A DNA stretch of 64,000 bases from Pseudomonas violetae (GCF_023072615.1 NZ_JAKNRW010000008.1:62001-126000), one strand, 5' to 3'. Counted from the stretch's first letter, positions 32,302 through 40,857 are shown. Numbers and translations are program-made. The notes: generated by a model from the sequence alone, not told the origin.

Positions 32302-34862
32302 CAGGCAATCTCCTCGATGACAGGAATGACGTTGAGTTCGGTGGCCATGATCGGACGGCGCTGACCGCGCTCCTGGACAAAATGGATATCCGGATCCGGG
32401 CGCTTGTCGTTGACGAAGGTGCGGAAGCGCTTGAGCTTTTCCGGGTCCTTGAGGGCGTTGGCCCACTCGCACTCGTAGCGTTCGACCACCAGTTGCATCT
32501 GCAATTCAAGTTCGGCGCCCAGGCCCAGGCTGTCGTGGATGATCACGTCCTTGAGGTAATCCAGGCCGCCCTCCAGGCTTTCGCGCCAGACCGAGGTGCG
32601 CTGCAATTTGTCGGCGGTGCGGATGTAAAACATCAGGAAGCGGTCGATGTAGCGGATCAGGGTTTCATCGTCCAGGTCAGTGGCGAAGAGCTCAGCGTGG
32701 CGCGGACGCATGCCGCCATTACCAGCGATGTAGAGGTTCCAGCCTTTCTCGGTCGCGATCACACCGACGTCTTTGCTCTGGGCCTCGGCGCATTCCCGAG
32801 TACAACCGGACACGGCAAACTTGAGCTTGTGCGGCGAGCGCAGGCCCTTGTAGCGGTCCTCGATCGCCAGGGCCATTTTCACGCTGTCCTGCACGCCGTA
32901 ACGGCACCAGGTGCTGCCCACGCACGACTTTACGGTGCGGGTGGATTTGCCGTAGGCATGCCCGGTTTCAAAACCCGCCTCGATCAACTCCGCCCAGATG
33001 CCCGGCAACTCGTGCAATTGCGCGCCAAACAAGTCGATCCGCTGACCGCCAGTGATTTTGGTGTAGAGCTCGTATTTCTTCGCCACGACCCCGATCGCAA
33101 TCAACTTATCGGCAGTGATTTCGCCACCGGGAATGCGCGGGACTACCGAATAAGTGCCGTTTTTCTGCATATTGGCCATGAACGTGTCATTGGTGTCCTG
33201 CAACGGCACCAGCGAGGCGTCCATGATGGGCTGGTTCCAGCACGACGCGAGGATCGATCCCACGGCTGGTTTGCAGATATCGCAACCGGTATGACCACGG
33301 CCATGTTGGGCCAACAATTCTTCAAAGGACTTCACCCCTTCCACCCGCACCAGGGCATACAGTTCCTGGCGGGTATAGGCGAAGTGTTCACACAGGCTTC
33401 TGTCGACGCTGACCCCGCGGGCAATCAACTCATGCTCGAAAACCTGCTTGAGTAAACCGGCACATCCGCCGCAGCCAGTGCCGGCCTTGCTCTGCGTCTT
33501 GAGTATGGCGAGGTCGGTGCAACCACCATCGATCGCCGAGCAGATGGAGCCTTTGGTGACGTTGTGGCAGGAGCAGACGGTCGCGGATTCAGGCAGCGCG
33601 CCCGGGCCCAGCATCGGAGCGCCTGAGGACGATGGCAAAATCAAGCTGGCAGGGTCCTGCGGCAGCACGATGCTGTTTTGCATATATTGCAGCAGGGTGT
33701 CGTAGTAGCTGTTGTCGCCAACCAGCACGGCGCCCAGTACATGTTTGCCCGTCGCGTCCACCACCAGACGTCGATAGCTGGCTGTCGCCTCGTCGATGAA
33801 CTGATAGCTGCGCGAGCCAGGGGTGTGGGCATGCGCGTCGCCGATTGAGCCAACGTCGACGCCAAGTAGCTTGAGCTTGGTCGACATGTCCGCGCCCATG
33901 AACGGCTCGGCGGCCTGCTCGCACAACAGGGCGGCAACGCCGCGGGCCATTTGGTAACCCGGCGCAACCAAGCCGAACAGGCTGCCGTTCCAGGACGCAC
34001 ACTCGCCAATCGCGTAGATGTTCGGGTCGCTGCTCAGGCACTCGTCGTTAATGGCCACCCCCCCGCGCGGGCCTGTCTCCAGGCTGGATCGGCGGGCTAA
34101 TGCGTCCTGGGCGCGGATACCGGCGGAGAATACGACCAGGTCGGTTTCAAGGAACTCGTCATTGGCAAAATTCATCCGATAACGGTAATCCTCACCAGCG
34201 CTGATCGACTGAGTGGCACGCGACAAATGCACGCCAACCCCAAGCCGTTCGATTTGGGTCTTGAGTGCCAGACCACCCAGGTCGTCCAGTTGCACTGGCA
34301 TCAACCGTGGAGCAAATTCAACGACATGCGCTTCAAGGCCCAGGCTTTTGAGCGCATTGGCGGCTTCAAGCCCCAGCAGGCCACCGCCCACCACCACGCC
34401 ACGCCGGGCGTTGACCGCAGCAGCCCGAATGGCGTCGAGGTCCTCAAGGGTGCGGTACACCAGACGCGAGTCACCTTCGGCACCCTCGATCGCCGGCACA
34501 AACGGATAAGAACCGGTGGCCAGCACCAACTTGTCATAGGCGATACAACCTTGCGCGGTGACTACAGCACGACGGGCGCGGTCGATTTCCAGTACCGGTA
34601 CCCCAAGGTGCAGCGTGACACCCGGCGTCTGGTACAACGACGCATCAGACAGCGCCAAGGATTCGGCATCCCGGCCGGTGAAGTATTCGGAAAGGTGCAC
34701 GCGATCGTAGGCACGCATCGGCTCCTCGCCGAACACATGCAGCCGATAGTGCTCCAGGGCACCGCGTTCGATCAGTTGCTCGACACAATGATGTCCGACC
34801 ATGCCATTACCGACCACGATCAGTGTTTTCAACTTGTTCAACGCGGCAACATTGGAATTCAT
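32301..34862 (-). CDS. nirB: assimilatory nitrite reductase (NADH) large subunit NirB
   Basis: About 853 residues. Domains in order: FAD/NADH oxidoreductase (LIVVGNGMVGHHCVEQL; GVVVGGGLLGLEAANALKSL), BFD-like [2Fe-2S] region (CSCHNVTKGSICSAI and GTGCGGC), nitrite/sulfite reductase half-domain, and the siroheme/[4Fe-4S] domain with CVGSTWC (C-x5-C) and SGCTRECAEAQ (C-x3-C). It carries out six-electron reduction of nitrite to ammonium in the cytosol with NirD. I use the ATG at 34860-34862; a GTG three codons earlier is possible. A sigma-54-like promoter and a terminator-bearing leader lie upstream. It forms an operon with nirD. Confidence 0.95.
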   Translation of the reverse strand: MNSNVAALNKLKTLIVVGNGMVGHHCVEQLIERGALEHYRLHVFGEEPMRAYDRVHLSEYFTGRDAESLALSDASLYQTPGVTLHLGVPVLEIDRARRAVVTAQGCIAYDKLVLATGSYPFVPAIEGAEGDSRLVYRTLEDLDAIRAAAVNARRGVVVGGGLLGLEAANALKSLGLEAHVVEFAPRLMPVQLDDLGGLALKTQIERLGVGVHLSRATQSISAGEDYRYRMNFANDEFLETDLVVFSAGIRAQDALARRSSLETGPRGGVAINDECLSSDPNIYAIGECASWNGSLFGLVAPGYQMARGVAALLCEQAAEPFMGADMSTKLKLLGVDVGSIGDAHAHTPGSRSYQFIDEATASYRRLVVDATGKHVLGAVLVGDNSYYDTLLQYMQNSIVLPQDPASLILPSSSGAPMLGPGALPESATVCSCHNVTKGSICSAIDGGCTDLAILKTQSKAGTGCGGCAGLLKQVFEHELIARGVSVDRSLCEHFAYTRQELYALVRVEGVKSFEELLAQHGRGHTGCDICKPAVGSILASCWNQPIMDASLVPLQDTNDTFMANMQKNGTYSVVPRIPGGEITADKLIAIGVVAKKYELYTKITGGQRIDLFGAQLHELPGIWAELIEAGFETGHAYGKSTRTVKSCVGSTWCRYGVQDSVKMALAIEDRYKGLRSPHKLKFAVSGCTRECAEAQSKDVGVIATEKGWNLYIAGNGGMRPRHAELFATDLDDETLIRYIDRFLMFYIRTADKLQRTSVWRESLEGGLDYLKDVIIHDSLGLGAELELQMQLVVERYECEWANALKDPEKLKRFRTFVNDKRPDPDIHFVQERGQRRPIMATELNVIPVIEEIA

Positions 34863-35067
34863 ATCAAGCACCCGACAAAGCCCATCACGGTTAAAAAAAG
34901 CAAAAAAAAACGCCTGAAACCTTGCGGTTCCAGGCGTCTTTGCCTGTTCTTATGCGGGATCAACCGGGCGACTTCGCCTGATCCTCCGCTGTTGCCCATG
35001 GCCTGTCTGGCCGATCGATCGTCGTTGATCGAGAGGGCAGCCTACCTGGATTATTTCCGGTAGACCT
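34863..35067 (-). ncRNA. nirB 5' leader with hairpins (probable attenuation/antitermination leader)
   Basis: Between the predicted sigma-54 start (near 35067) and the nirB ATG lie about 205 transcribed bases with no open frame of interest. They contain inverted repeats GGCC-agaca-GGCC (near 35002-35014) and a longer hairpin GCGGAGGATCA...TTGATCCCGC enclosing GGCG-aagt-CGCC (34953-34992), followed by an intrinsic terminator. Assimilatory nitrite/nitrate operons of pseudomonads and Azotobacter are known to be controlled by the NasS/NasT (ANTAR) antitermination system acting on such leaders. That NasT acts here is inference from layout. Confidence 0.6.
34902..34937 (-). terminator. intrinsic terminator within the nirB leader
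   Basis: On the minus strand ACGCCTGGAACC-gcaa-GGTTTCAGGCGT (one mismatch pair in the stem) is followed immediately by eight T residues, then GC and a second T-run, ending 40 bases before the nirB ATG. A strong terminator in front of the operon it precedes implies conditional read-through. Confidence 0.82.
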
Positions 35068-35077
35068 GCTGGGCACC

Positions 35078-35093
35078 TGCAGTCTTTGTGCCA
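35078..35093 (-). promoter_or_regulatory. sigma-54-type promoter of nirBD
   Basis: TGGCACAAAGACTGCA on the minus strand has the -24 GG and -12 GC elements with ten bases between them (consensus TGGCAC-N5-TTGCA, one mismatch). It is about 215 bases upstream of nirB and correctly oriented. Sigma-54 dependence fits nitrogen (NtrC) control of nitrite assimilation. Confidence 0.65.
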
Positions 35094-35249
35094 GAACGCT
35101 GAGCAGCAAGCCCATATGAGTGGGAACCTGGGTAATCGCGCAAGCGGGGAGCCTTGCGATGACTGGATTCCAGGGCTTCTGCGAGCCGTAGCGAAGAGCT
35201 TTATGTGCACATGACCAGTCACTGGCGAAGCAAAGAAGCGGCCCGCTTT

Positions 35250-35463
35250 TCGCTTCCAACTGGTGCGCACCATCGTCAACCCGCTTTATAGAAGTGCGCC
35301 ACGGGCACAACAACGCACGCATGTGCTCATCGGTAGACAGCATCCACAGGAGGTTGCGCTGTTCTGGTGGTTTCCCGGAAAAGTTGAATAACATATCGCC
35401 TGCAGTATTCCATGCGAGCACGTCCCAACGCAGATTCAGAATAGATGGAAAAATCCTGCGCAT
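35250..35463 (-). pseudogene. fragment of an XRE/MmyB-like regulator
   Basis: The minus strand reads NLRWDVLAWNTAGDMLFNFS then GKPPEQRNLLWMLSTDEHMR, the hallmark of the MmyB-like ligand domain (RWDVLAWN...RNLLWLLFTD). No HTH is present upstream: the sequence abuts a truncated MFS gene on the other strand. After SIKRVDDGAHQLEA the similarity fades, probably through frameshifts. About 70-80 of 270 residues are recognisable. Confidence 0.72.
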
Positions 35464-35464
35464 C

Positions 35465-35812
35465 CTGATGGCCTCTGTGCTGGCTGCGGTTTCCCGCTTG
35501 GGGATGTATAGCTTCATCGCCCCTTTCAGCACTGATCCTGCCTACGGAGGCGTCTACCAAAACAACGAGTTGATCGCAGAGCGGGAGCGCCATGGAGATG
35601 GTAATTTAGCGGTCGCGTTGAATGAATCAGCACTTTATCTGGGCAGTGCATTGGGCGCTGGGGTGGGAGGTTTGCTGTTCCTGTTGCACCTGCCTGTCTG
35701 GACAGTGCTGATTAGCGCCGCAGCTGTGGCGTTTCTTGGCATTGTTTTGCAACTGCTGAATCTGCGCACGGATCAATTTCGCCTGCTCGGCACTCTAAGC
35801 GAAAAATCATGA
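35465..35812 (+). pseudogene. C-terminal remnant of an MFS transporter
   Basis: GDGNLAVALNESALYLGSAL then GAGVGGLLFLLHLPVWTVLI and AFLGIVLQLLNLRT form the last two membrane segments of a DHA1-type MFS protein, and a preceding VLAAVSRLGMYSFIAPF looks like an earlier segment of the same protein joined by an internal deletion. No start or N-terminal half is present. It is divergent from the XRE fragment, and both have lost their facing 5' ends. The stop lies 10 bp before yghU. Confidence 0.75.
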
Positions 35813-35822
35813 GGTTTGTCCG

Positions 35823-36662
35823 ATGAGTAAAGCACCCTACATCCCGCCCAAAGTCTGGGTAAACAACGCCCCGTCCGGCGGGCAATTCGCCAACATCAAC
35901 CGCCCCACTGCTGGCCCGACTCACGAGAAGACCTTGCCGTTGGGCAAGCACCCGTTGCAGCTCTACTCGCTGGCTACGCCCAATGGCGTGAAAGTCACGA
36001 TCCTGCTTGAAGAGTTGTTGGCGCTGGGGCACAGCGATGCCGAATACGATGCGTGGTTGATCCGCATCGGTGAGGGCGACCAGTTCTCCAGTGGTTTTGT
36101 CGAGATCAATCCAAACTCGAAGATTCCCGCGCTGCTGGATCGCACTGTCCAACCACCCCTACGCGTATTCGAATCCGGCGCCATCCTGCTGTACCTGGCC
36201 GAGAAGTTCGGCGAGTTCCTGCCCACCGACCTCGCCGGACGTACCGAAACCCTGAACTGGTTGTTCTGGCAGATGGGCGCGGCGCCGTACCTGGGCGGCG
36301 GCTTCGGGCACTTTTATGCGTATGCGCCGGAGAAATTCGAGTACCCGATCAATCGCTTTACCATGGAAGCCAAGCGTCAACTGGATGTGCTGGATCGCCG
36401 CCTGGCTGAAAGCCCGTACCTCGGTGGTGACAGCTACTCGATTGCGGATATCGCGGTGTGGCCCTGGTATGGCCAACTAGTGCGAAACAACGTGTATTCG
36501 GCCGCCGAATTTCTGTCGGCCGACCAATACACCCATCTGCAGCGATGGGCAGAGAAAATCGCCAACCGGCCTGCGGTCATCCGTGGCCAGCGGGTCAACC
36601 GGACCTGGGGCGATGAAGCGAGCCAGGTTGCGGAACGGCATCAGGCACAGGATCTGGGTTAA
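35823..36662 (+). CDS. yghU: glutathione-dependent disulfide-bond oxidoreductase YghU (Nu-class GST)
   Basis: 279 residues: the N-terminal extension PYIPPKVWVNNAPSGGQFAN then INRPTAGPTHEKTLPLGKHP precedes the thioredoxin fold (LQLYSLATPNGVKVTILLEE; NPNSKIPALLD), and the helical domain includes GGGFGHFYAYAPEKFEYPIN and YSIADIAVWPWYGQL. All are YghU signatures. It reduces disulfides with two glutathiones in the cytosol. Shine-Dalgarno is GAGGTTTGTCCG. A seven-base-pair hairpin follows the gene. The upstream MFS tail is a remnant and may contribute read-through transcription. Confidence 0.93.
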   Translation: MSKAPYIPPKVWVNNAPSGGQFANINRPTAGPTHEKTLPLGKHPLQLYSLATPNGVKVTILLEELLALGHSDAEYDAWLIRIGEGDQFSSGFVEINPNSKIPALLDRTVQPPLRVFESGAILLYLAEKFGEFLPTDLAGRTETLNWLFWQMGAAPYLGGGFGHFYAYAPEKFEYPINRFTMEAKRQLDVLDRRLAESPYLGGDSYSIADIAVWPWYGQLVRNNVYSAAEFLSADQYTHLQRWAEKIANRPAVIRGQRVNRTWGDEASQVAERHQAQDLG

Positions 36663-36682
36663 ACGGCTGATACCTATTGAAG

Positions 36683-36702
36683 TCCCGCCAATCCAGGCGG
36701 GA
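36683..36702 (+). terminator. hairpin after yghU
   Basis: TCCCGCC-aatcca-GGCGGGA: seven-base perfect arms 20 bp after the yghU stop, lying between converging yghU and the HxlR gene. No T-run follows. Confidence 0.5.
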
Positions 36703-36754
36703 TGTCTCAAGGCCGATGCTGCATGATCCACCGCTATCGCCAGCGAGCCGGGCG

Positions 36755-37213
36755 CTACAGATCCGATGCAACGACTCTCACCCGACGGCAATCGGTAGGC
36801 CCAAGCCTCTGACCACTTGCTGAGCGAACCTCAATCGGCATCAAAGACTCCCCAGACGCCTTGTCCAATAACACCGACTGCGTCTCCCCCGCCTCGAACA
36901 AAAACCGTTCCCCCCACTGCCTCATGCTGACCACCACGGGAAAAATCTCCCGCCCCTTGTTGGTCAGCACGTATTCCTTGTACGCACTTCCATCCGACGC
37001 CGGGCACACATCAAATACCCCGACCTCGACCAGTTTCTTCAAGCGCGATGCCAGAATATTCTTCGCCACGCCCAGGCTCTTCTGAAACTCGCTGAACCGG
37101 CGAATGTCGTCGAAAGCATCACGGATGATCATCAGCGACCAGCGATCCCCGATGGCTTCCAGCGTCCTTGCTACCGGGCATTCGCTGCCTGGCAGTGAAG
37201 TGTGTTCGAGCAT
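36755..37213 (-). CDS. HxlR family winged-helix regulator
   Basis: 152 residues. CPVARTLEAIGDRWSLMIIR is the HxlR opening (conserved Cys in C-P-V-A/I), followed by RRFSEFQKSLGVAKNILASR (HTH) and the wing YVLTNKGREIFPVVVSMRQWGE. Members respond to electrophiles or aldehydes. It diverges from an MFS transporter gene, and a perfect seven-base inverted repeat lies between them, so it most likely represses that exporter and itself. Confidence 0.9.
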   Translation of the reverse strand: MLEHTSLPGSECPVARTLEAIGDRWSLMIIRDAFDDIRRFSEFQKSLGVAKNILASRLKKLVEVGVFDVCPASDGSAYKEYVLTNKGREIFPVVVSMRQWGERFLFEAGETQSVLLDKASGESLMPIEVRSASGQRLGPTDCRRVRVVASDL

Positions 37214-37237
37214 GGTTTCCTGTCCCCGCGCAACGTA

Positions 37238-37252
37238 GTTGCAATTTGCAAC
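37238..37252. promoter_or_regulatory. operator-like palindrome between hxlR and MFS genes
   Basis: GTTGCAA-t-TTGCAAC: perfect seven-base arms with a one-base spacer, 25 bp upstream of the HxlR start and 63 bp upstream of the MFS start. A half-copy (AATTGCAAC) recurs at 37282-37290. Strong candidate for the HxlR binding site. Confidence 0.65.
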
Positions 37253-37314
37253 CCGTTACAGCAACAATTGAACGGGTTTTTAATTGCAACCAGATTAGCA
37301 CTCAGGAGCCTCAC

Positions 37315-38577
37315 ATGCCAGCCGATGCCAATTCAGCCACCTTACCCTCGGCCAAGGATTTACCCACTGCACAATGCCAAAGAACGGAGCCATCTGCGGG
37401 CCTTTCTCCAGCGCTGATCTTCCTGTTCTCCGTCACCTGCGCCCTGGCAGTCGCCAACGTGTACTTCGCACAACCGCTACTCGATTCGATGGCCCAGAGC
37501 CTGGGCGTCGCCTCATCCATGATCGGGGTCGTGGTCACGGCGACTCAGGTGGGCTACGCCCTTGGGTTGCTGTTTATTGTGCCACTGGGCGACCTGGTCA
37601 ACCGGAAACGGTTGATCCTGACTCAGGTCCTGCTATCGGCTGCCGCCCTCGCGGCAGTCGGCGCAGCACAGCAATGGCTGGCCCTGTTGGGCGCGATGAT
37701 CGCGGTAGGTTTGCTGGCCGTGGTGGTGCAAATACTCGTGGCATACGCTGCCGTGCTCGCCACGCCGTCACAACGCGGCCAGGCGGTGGGGACAGTCACC
37801 AGTGGCATTGTCCTGGGCATCCTCTTGGCACGGTTTGCCTCGGGCCTGATTGCGGACGTCGCGGGATGGCGCGCGGTTTACTTCGCGTCTTCGGGATTGA
37901 TGCTGAGCATCGCAGCGGTGCTGTGGAAAGTGGTGCCGGTCACTGCGTCGCCGACGCATCGGGAGTCCTACCTGGGGCTTATCGGTTCGCTATTCAAACT
38001 GTTCATCACCGAACCGGCGCTTCGCGCCAGAGGCCTGCTGGCCTTGCTGATTTTCGCCGCTTTTTCGGTGCTGTGGACTTCCATGGTGTTGCCCTTGAGC
38101 GCCCCGCCACTTTCGCTTTCCCACACCGCCATCGGTCTATTTGGCCTGGCCGGGGTTGCCGGGGCACTGGCGGCCAGGAGGGCCGGCCGTTGGGCCGATC
38201 GAGGACTGGGACAACGGGTGACCGGCATTTCCCTGGTGCTGCTGACGCTGTCCTGGTGGCCCATCAGCTATACCGAAACGTCCCTGGTTGCGCTGGTGTG
38301 CGGCGTGATCCTGCTCGACTTCGCGGTGCAGGCCGTACACGTCACCAACCAGAGCATCATCTTTGCCGCCCGACCCGATGCCCAAAGCCGCATGGTCGGC
38401 GCTTACATGTGTTTCTACTCGCTGGGTAGCGCGCTAGGGGCCGCGGCGGCGACCCAGGTTTATGCACTTTCGGGCTGGCCGGCAGTAAGCCTGCTGGGCG
38501 CCTTGATCAGCGCTACGGCACTGGTGGTGTGGTATCTCACCGCTCGCTCAATGAATCGGCAAGGAAGACCTTCATGA
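37315..38577 (+). CDS. MFS transporter, DHA1-type exporter
   Basis: 420 residues: a 30-residue polar N-terminus and 12 membrane segments. ANVYFAQPLLDSMAQSLGV (TM1), VPLGDLVNRKRLILTQVLL (motif A: G-D-x-x-x-R-K) and GTVTSGIVLGILLARFASGL (motif C region) mark the YnfM/'NarK-like' DHA1 exporters. CAGGAG lies nine bases before the ATG at 37315; the open frame upstream crosses the operator region and is not used. The next gene overlaps by four bases (ATGA), so exporter and EamA protein are translationally coupled. Confidence 0.88.
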   Translation: MPADANSATLPSAKDLPTAQCQRTEPSAGLSPALIFLFSVTCALAVANVYFAQPLLDSMAQSLGVASSMIGVVVTATQVGYALGLLFIVPLGDLVNRKRLILTQVLLSAAALAAVGAAQQWLALLGAMIAVGLLAVVVQILVAYAAVLATPSQRGQAVGTVTSGIVLGILLARFASGLIADVAGWRAVYFASSGLMLSIAAVLWKVVPVTASPTHRESYLGLIGSLFKLFITEPALRARGLLALLIFAAFSVLWTSMVLPLSAPPLSLSHTAIGLFGLAGVAGALAARRAGRWADRGLGQRVTGISLVLLTLSWWPISYTETSLVALVCGVILLDFAVQAVHVTNQSIIFAARPDAQSRMVGAYMCFYSLGSALGAAAATQVYALSGWPAVSLLGALISATALVVWYLTARSMNRQGRPS

Positions 38578-39458
38578 AAACCAGGCATCTGCTTCTCGCC
38601 ATCACGATCACTGCCATATGGGGCGTGAATTTCTCGGTGATCAAGCTGGGCCTGACCACAGTCGATCCGTTCATTCTTGCTGGCATCCGCTTCACGCTGT
38701 GCGCGATCCCGGCGATTTTCTTCATTCCAAAACCTGATGTGCAGTGGCGCTATATCATCGGCTACGGCCTGGTGTTCGGTATCGGCCTCTGGGGCTTGGT
38801 CAACCTCGGCATCCAGTCGGGTTTGTCGGCGGGTATCGCTTCGCTGGTGCTTCAGTTCAGCGCGTTTTTCACAATCTTGCTGGGCTCGTGGATCTTCAAG
38901 GAATCGATTTCGCGCTTCCAGTACGCAGGCATGGGCCTGGCCCTTTGTGGTTTGTTGAGCATCATCTCCATCGCTGACGCAACCGTCACCAGCGCCGGGT
39001 TGCTACTGGTGCTGCTGGGAGCGCTGGCCTGGAGTGCCGCCAACGTCATCAACAAGAAAGCCAGGACCACCCAGGTTTTCGCCTTCCTGGTGTGGTCCAG
39101 TGTGTTTTCGCCGATGCCGCTTTTTGCCCTGGATTACCTGGTCAACGGCTCGACGGGTTACCGCACCTTGGTCAGCCAACTCGACTACCGCGCAGTGCTG
39201 TCGATCCTGTTCCAGGTCTACCCCAACACGCTGTTCGGCTACTGGGTGTGGAACTCCTTAATGAAACGATATCCGGTGTCCACAGTCGCGCCTTTATCTT
39301 TGTTGGTACCGGTGTTCGGTCTGCTCGGCTCGTTGCTGATTTTCAATGAGAACCTGTCGTTCAATAAAATATTGGCGGTGGTTCTTATCGTGTCCGGCCT
39401 TGGCGTAGGCTTATACGGACAACGGATAGTGCATGCGGTTTGCAAGGGCTCGGTGTGA
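38574..39458 (+). CDS. EamA/DMT superfamily transporter (O-acetylserine/cysteine exporter-like)
   Basis: 294 residues, ten hydrophobic segments in two EamA repeats. The start LLLAITITAIWGVNFSVIKL then GLTTVDPFILAGIRFTL and the end LLVPVFGLLGSLLIFNENLS are the RhaT/EamA signatures; the first helix W-G-x-N-F is typical of the cysteine/OAS exporter EamA. The ATG is within the MFS stop (ATGA overlap), so it belongs to the HxlR-controlled operon. A GC-rich hairpin follows. Two exporters from different families in one unit suggest that several related toxic metabolites are handled; this is inference. Confidence 0.88.
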   Translation: MKTRHLLLAITITAIWGVNFSVIKLGLTTVDPFILAGIRFTLCAIPAIFFIPKPDVQWRYIIGYGLVFGIGLWGLVNLGIQSGLSAGIASLVLQFSAFFTILLGSWIFKESISRFQYAGMGLALCGLLSIISIADATVTSAGLLLVLLGALAWSAANVINKKARTTQVFAFLVWSSVFSPMPLFALDYLVNGSTGYRTLVSQLDYRAVLSILFQVYPNTLFGYWVWNSLMKRYPVSTVAPLSLLVPVFGLLGSLLIFNENLSFNKILAVVLIVSGLGVGLYGQRIVHAVCKGSV

Positions 39459-39470
39459 GCAACGGGTTGA

Positions 39471-39491
39471 CCCGGCGGCGAATCCGCCGGG
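39471..39491 (+). terminator. GC-rich hairpin after the EamA gene
   Basis: CCCGGCGG-cgaat-CCGCCGGG: eight perfect base pairs, 12 bp after the stop. No T-run, but it is the only obvious stop for the MFS-EamA operon. Confidence 0.6.
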
Positions 39492-39599
39492 GCAAGCCAT
39501 GGGTCATAGCCGCTACAAATTACCCAACTCACATGAAACCTCGTGGTATCCAGAAAATGCAATGGTTACCATGAGTTCATGTTCACATGGAGAGGCCCA

Positions 39600-40055
39600 A
39601 TGGACCTGAAGTTCAGTCACGTAGACGTACTGGTCGAGAATCTTGAAGAAGCGTGTACCTACTACGCGCAGATACTGAATGCCAGAATCTCCAACGCTCT
39701 CGTTTGGGAACGAGGCGGTTTGCACGTGCGCTACGCGATAGCACTGATCGGCCAGGAGCGCTTCATGTTGGTACAGCCTTTGGCGGGGAACCTGAAGGAA
39801 TTACTAGATAGGTGCGGAGCGGGGATGATCTACCGCCATTGTTACTCGACCCCAGACATCGAATCCGCCTACGACGAATTGATCGCCCAAGGCGTTCAGC
39901 CCGAAGACGAAAATGGCAAGCCACTGGCCCGCGAGAGCCTTCAATCCCCTTCCGGGACTCGCATCATCTGGCTGCCAAAGCGCTTCGGGCATTTCTCCAT
40001 CGAAATTCTGGAAGAGAAGACGCTTGAGGCATTCATCCAGGATGCGTTTTCTTGA
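39600..40055 (+). CDS. VOC family (glyoxalase/epimerase-like) protein
   Basis: 151 residues. DLKFSHVDVLVENLEEACTY then YAQILNARISNALVWERGG opens the fold, with the first metal-type His in FSHVDV; a second half follows from GMIYRHCYSTPDIESAYDEL to FGHFSIEILEE, whose H and E are at ligand positions. The reaction is unknown; the layout resembles methylmalonyl-CoA epimerase-like VOC proteins. The ATG at 39600 has GGAGAGG upstream; an earlier ATG at 39543 is less likely. No operon partner is visible. Confidence 0.84.
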   Translation: MDLKFSHVDVLVENLEEACTYYAQILNARISNALVWERGGLHVRYAIALIGQERFMLVQPLAGNLKELLDRCGAGMIYRHCYSTPDIESAYDELIAQGVQPEDENGKPLARESLQSPSGTRIIWLPKRFGHFSIEILEEKTLEAFIQDAFS

Positions 40056-40146
40056 GAGGTCTCTTGATGGGCGGCCGCTTTTGACCCTGCTTGGACGATC
40101 AGACGAGGTGTGCCGGTAATTGTAGTGATCTGCGAGGGGAGTATTT

Positions 40147-40596
40147 TCAATCCATCGGTTTCTTCTCTGGAACCCTAAAACTCACTGTCGTGCTGGTGAG
40201 GATCTTGTGAGTCGGATCTGCGACTTCGAGCAGTACCTTGTGCGCGCCTGGGGTCAGGCCGACCAGGATAATCGGGTCTTCACTGGTGTGCGCCCAAGTA
40301 CCCTTCCAGTCATCGACGGTCACGTGAAGGTGGCCGAGACGGGGCGATACCTCAACGGCCGCTTTACCGAACACCGGCATGATTCTTGTGCGCTCGGTTC
40401 GATACTGGACGATCACCACACCGCGGGTCAGCGGCTCGGCCAGGGGTGGATAGGCGATCAGTGCTGGCACCGTCTCCGATTCCAGAGGAAGTACTGCCGG
40501 AGGGTGATGGAGATCTGCCTCGCCTTGGCCGAATGCGGCTGTCCAATACAAAACACCCAAGGCAAGGGCATATAGACTTCCGACCGGGATGGGCAT
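40147..40596 (-). CDS. DUF6130 exported protein
   Basis: 149 residues with a signal peptide (MPIPVGSLYALALGVLYWTA, cleavage near AFGQG). The mature part has SPRLGHLHVTVDDWKGTWAH then TSEDPIILVGLTPGAHKVLL, a small Ig-like beta-sandwich pattern with conserved His, matching DUF6130. Function is unknown. I use the ATG at 40594-40596; an upstream ATG at 40618 would add a basic MISRGRKI before the signal sequence and is also possible. Confidence 0.75.
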   Translation of the reverse strand: MPIPVGSLYALALGVLYWTAAFGQGEADLHHPPAVLPLESETVPALIAYPPLAEPLTRGVVIVQYRTERTRIMPVFGKAAVEVSPRLGHLHVTVDDWKGTWAHTSEDPIILVGLTPGAHKVLLEVADPTHKILTSTTVSFRVPEKKPMD

Positions 40597-40666
40597 GATT
40601 TTTCTCCCGCGTGAGATCATTCAAGGCTAGTTCAAACCGCTCGCCTTTACGAATCCCCATTGCCCC

Positions 40667-40692
40667 TTGTAGGAGCGAACATGCTCGCGATG
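40667..40692 (+). repeat. single REP arm
   Basis: TTGTAGGAGCGAACATGCTC with GCGATG matches the left arm of the REP pairs at 29201. The inverted partner is missing: the following GACGTTAACGATGACGC resembles REPIN interior, but the sequence departs before the right arm, 100 bp ahead of the IS3 element. Confidence 0.65.
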
Positions 40693-40857
40693 GACGTTAA
40701 CGATGACGCACGCTCGCTGAATCGACGTGGTGTCCTTACGTGTTTTGAGGACGGGATATGGTCAGGAAATAGATCCGTCCATTTTGTGGTGGCTGTAGTG
40801 GTCTGATGAACCCGGACACCCATTTAGGCGAGAATGCTCGCCAGATCGAGGTGTCAG

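Noticed and set aside
34940-35020. Exact ANTAR two-hairpin motif with A1/G4 hexaloops
   Set aside because: The two hairpins are real, but I could not fit both loops to the A1/G4 consensus by eye; only the general leader layout is claimed.
35261-35272. TGGTGCGCACCA palindrome as an NtrC enhancer
   Set aside because: NtrC sites have GCAC and GTGC half-sites separated by five bases in the opposite order; this palindrome has no spacer and lies within the XRE relic.
37374-38429. Plus-strand frame of about 350 codons inside the MFS gene
   Set aside because: Second frame of a well-recognised MFS transporter; no family features.
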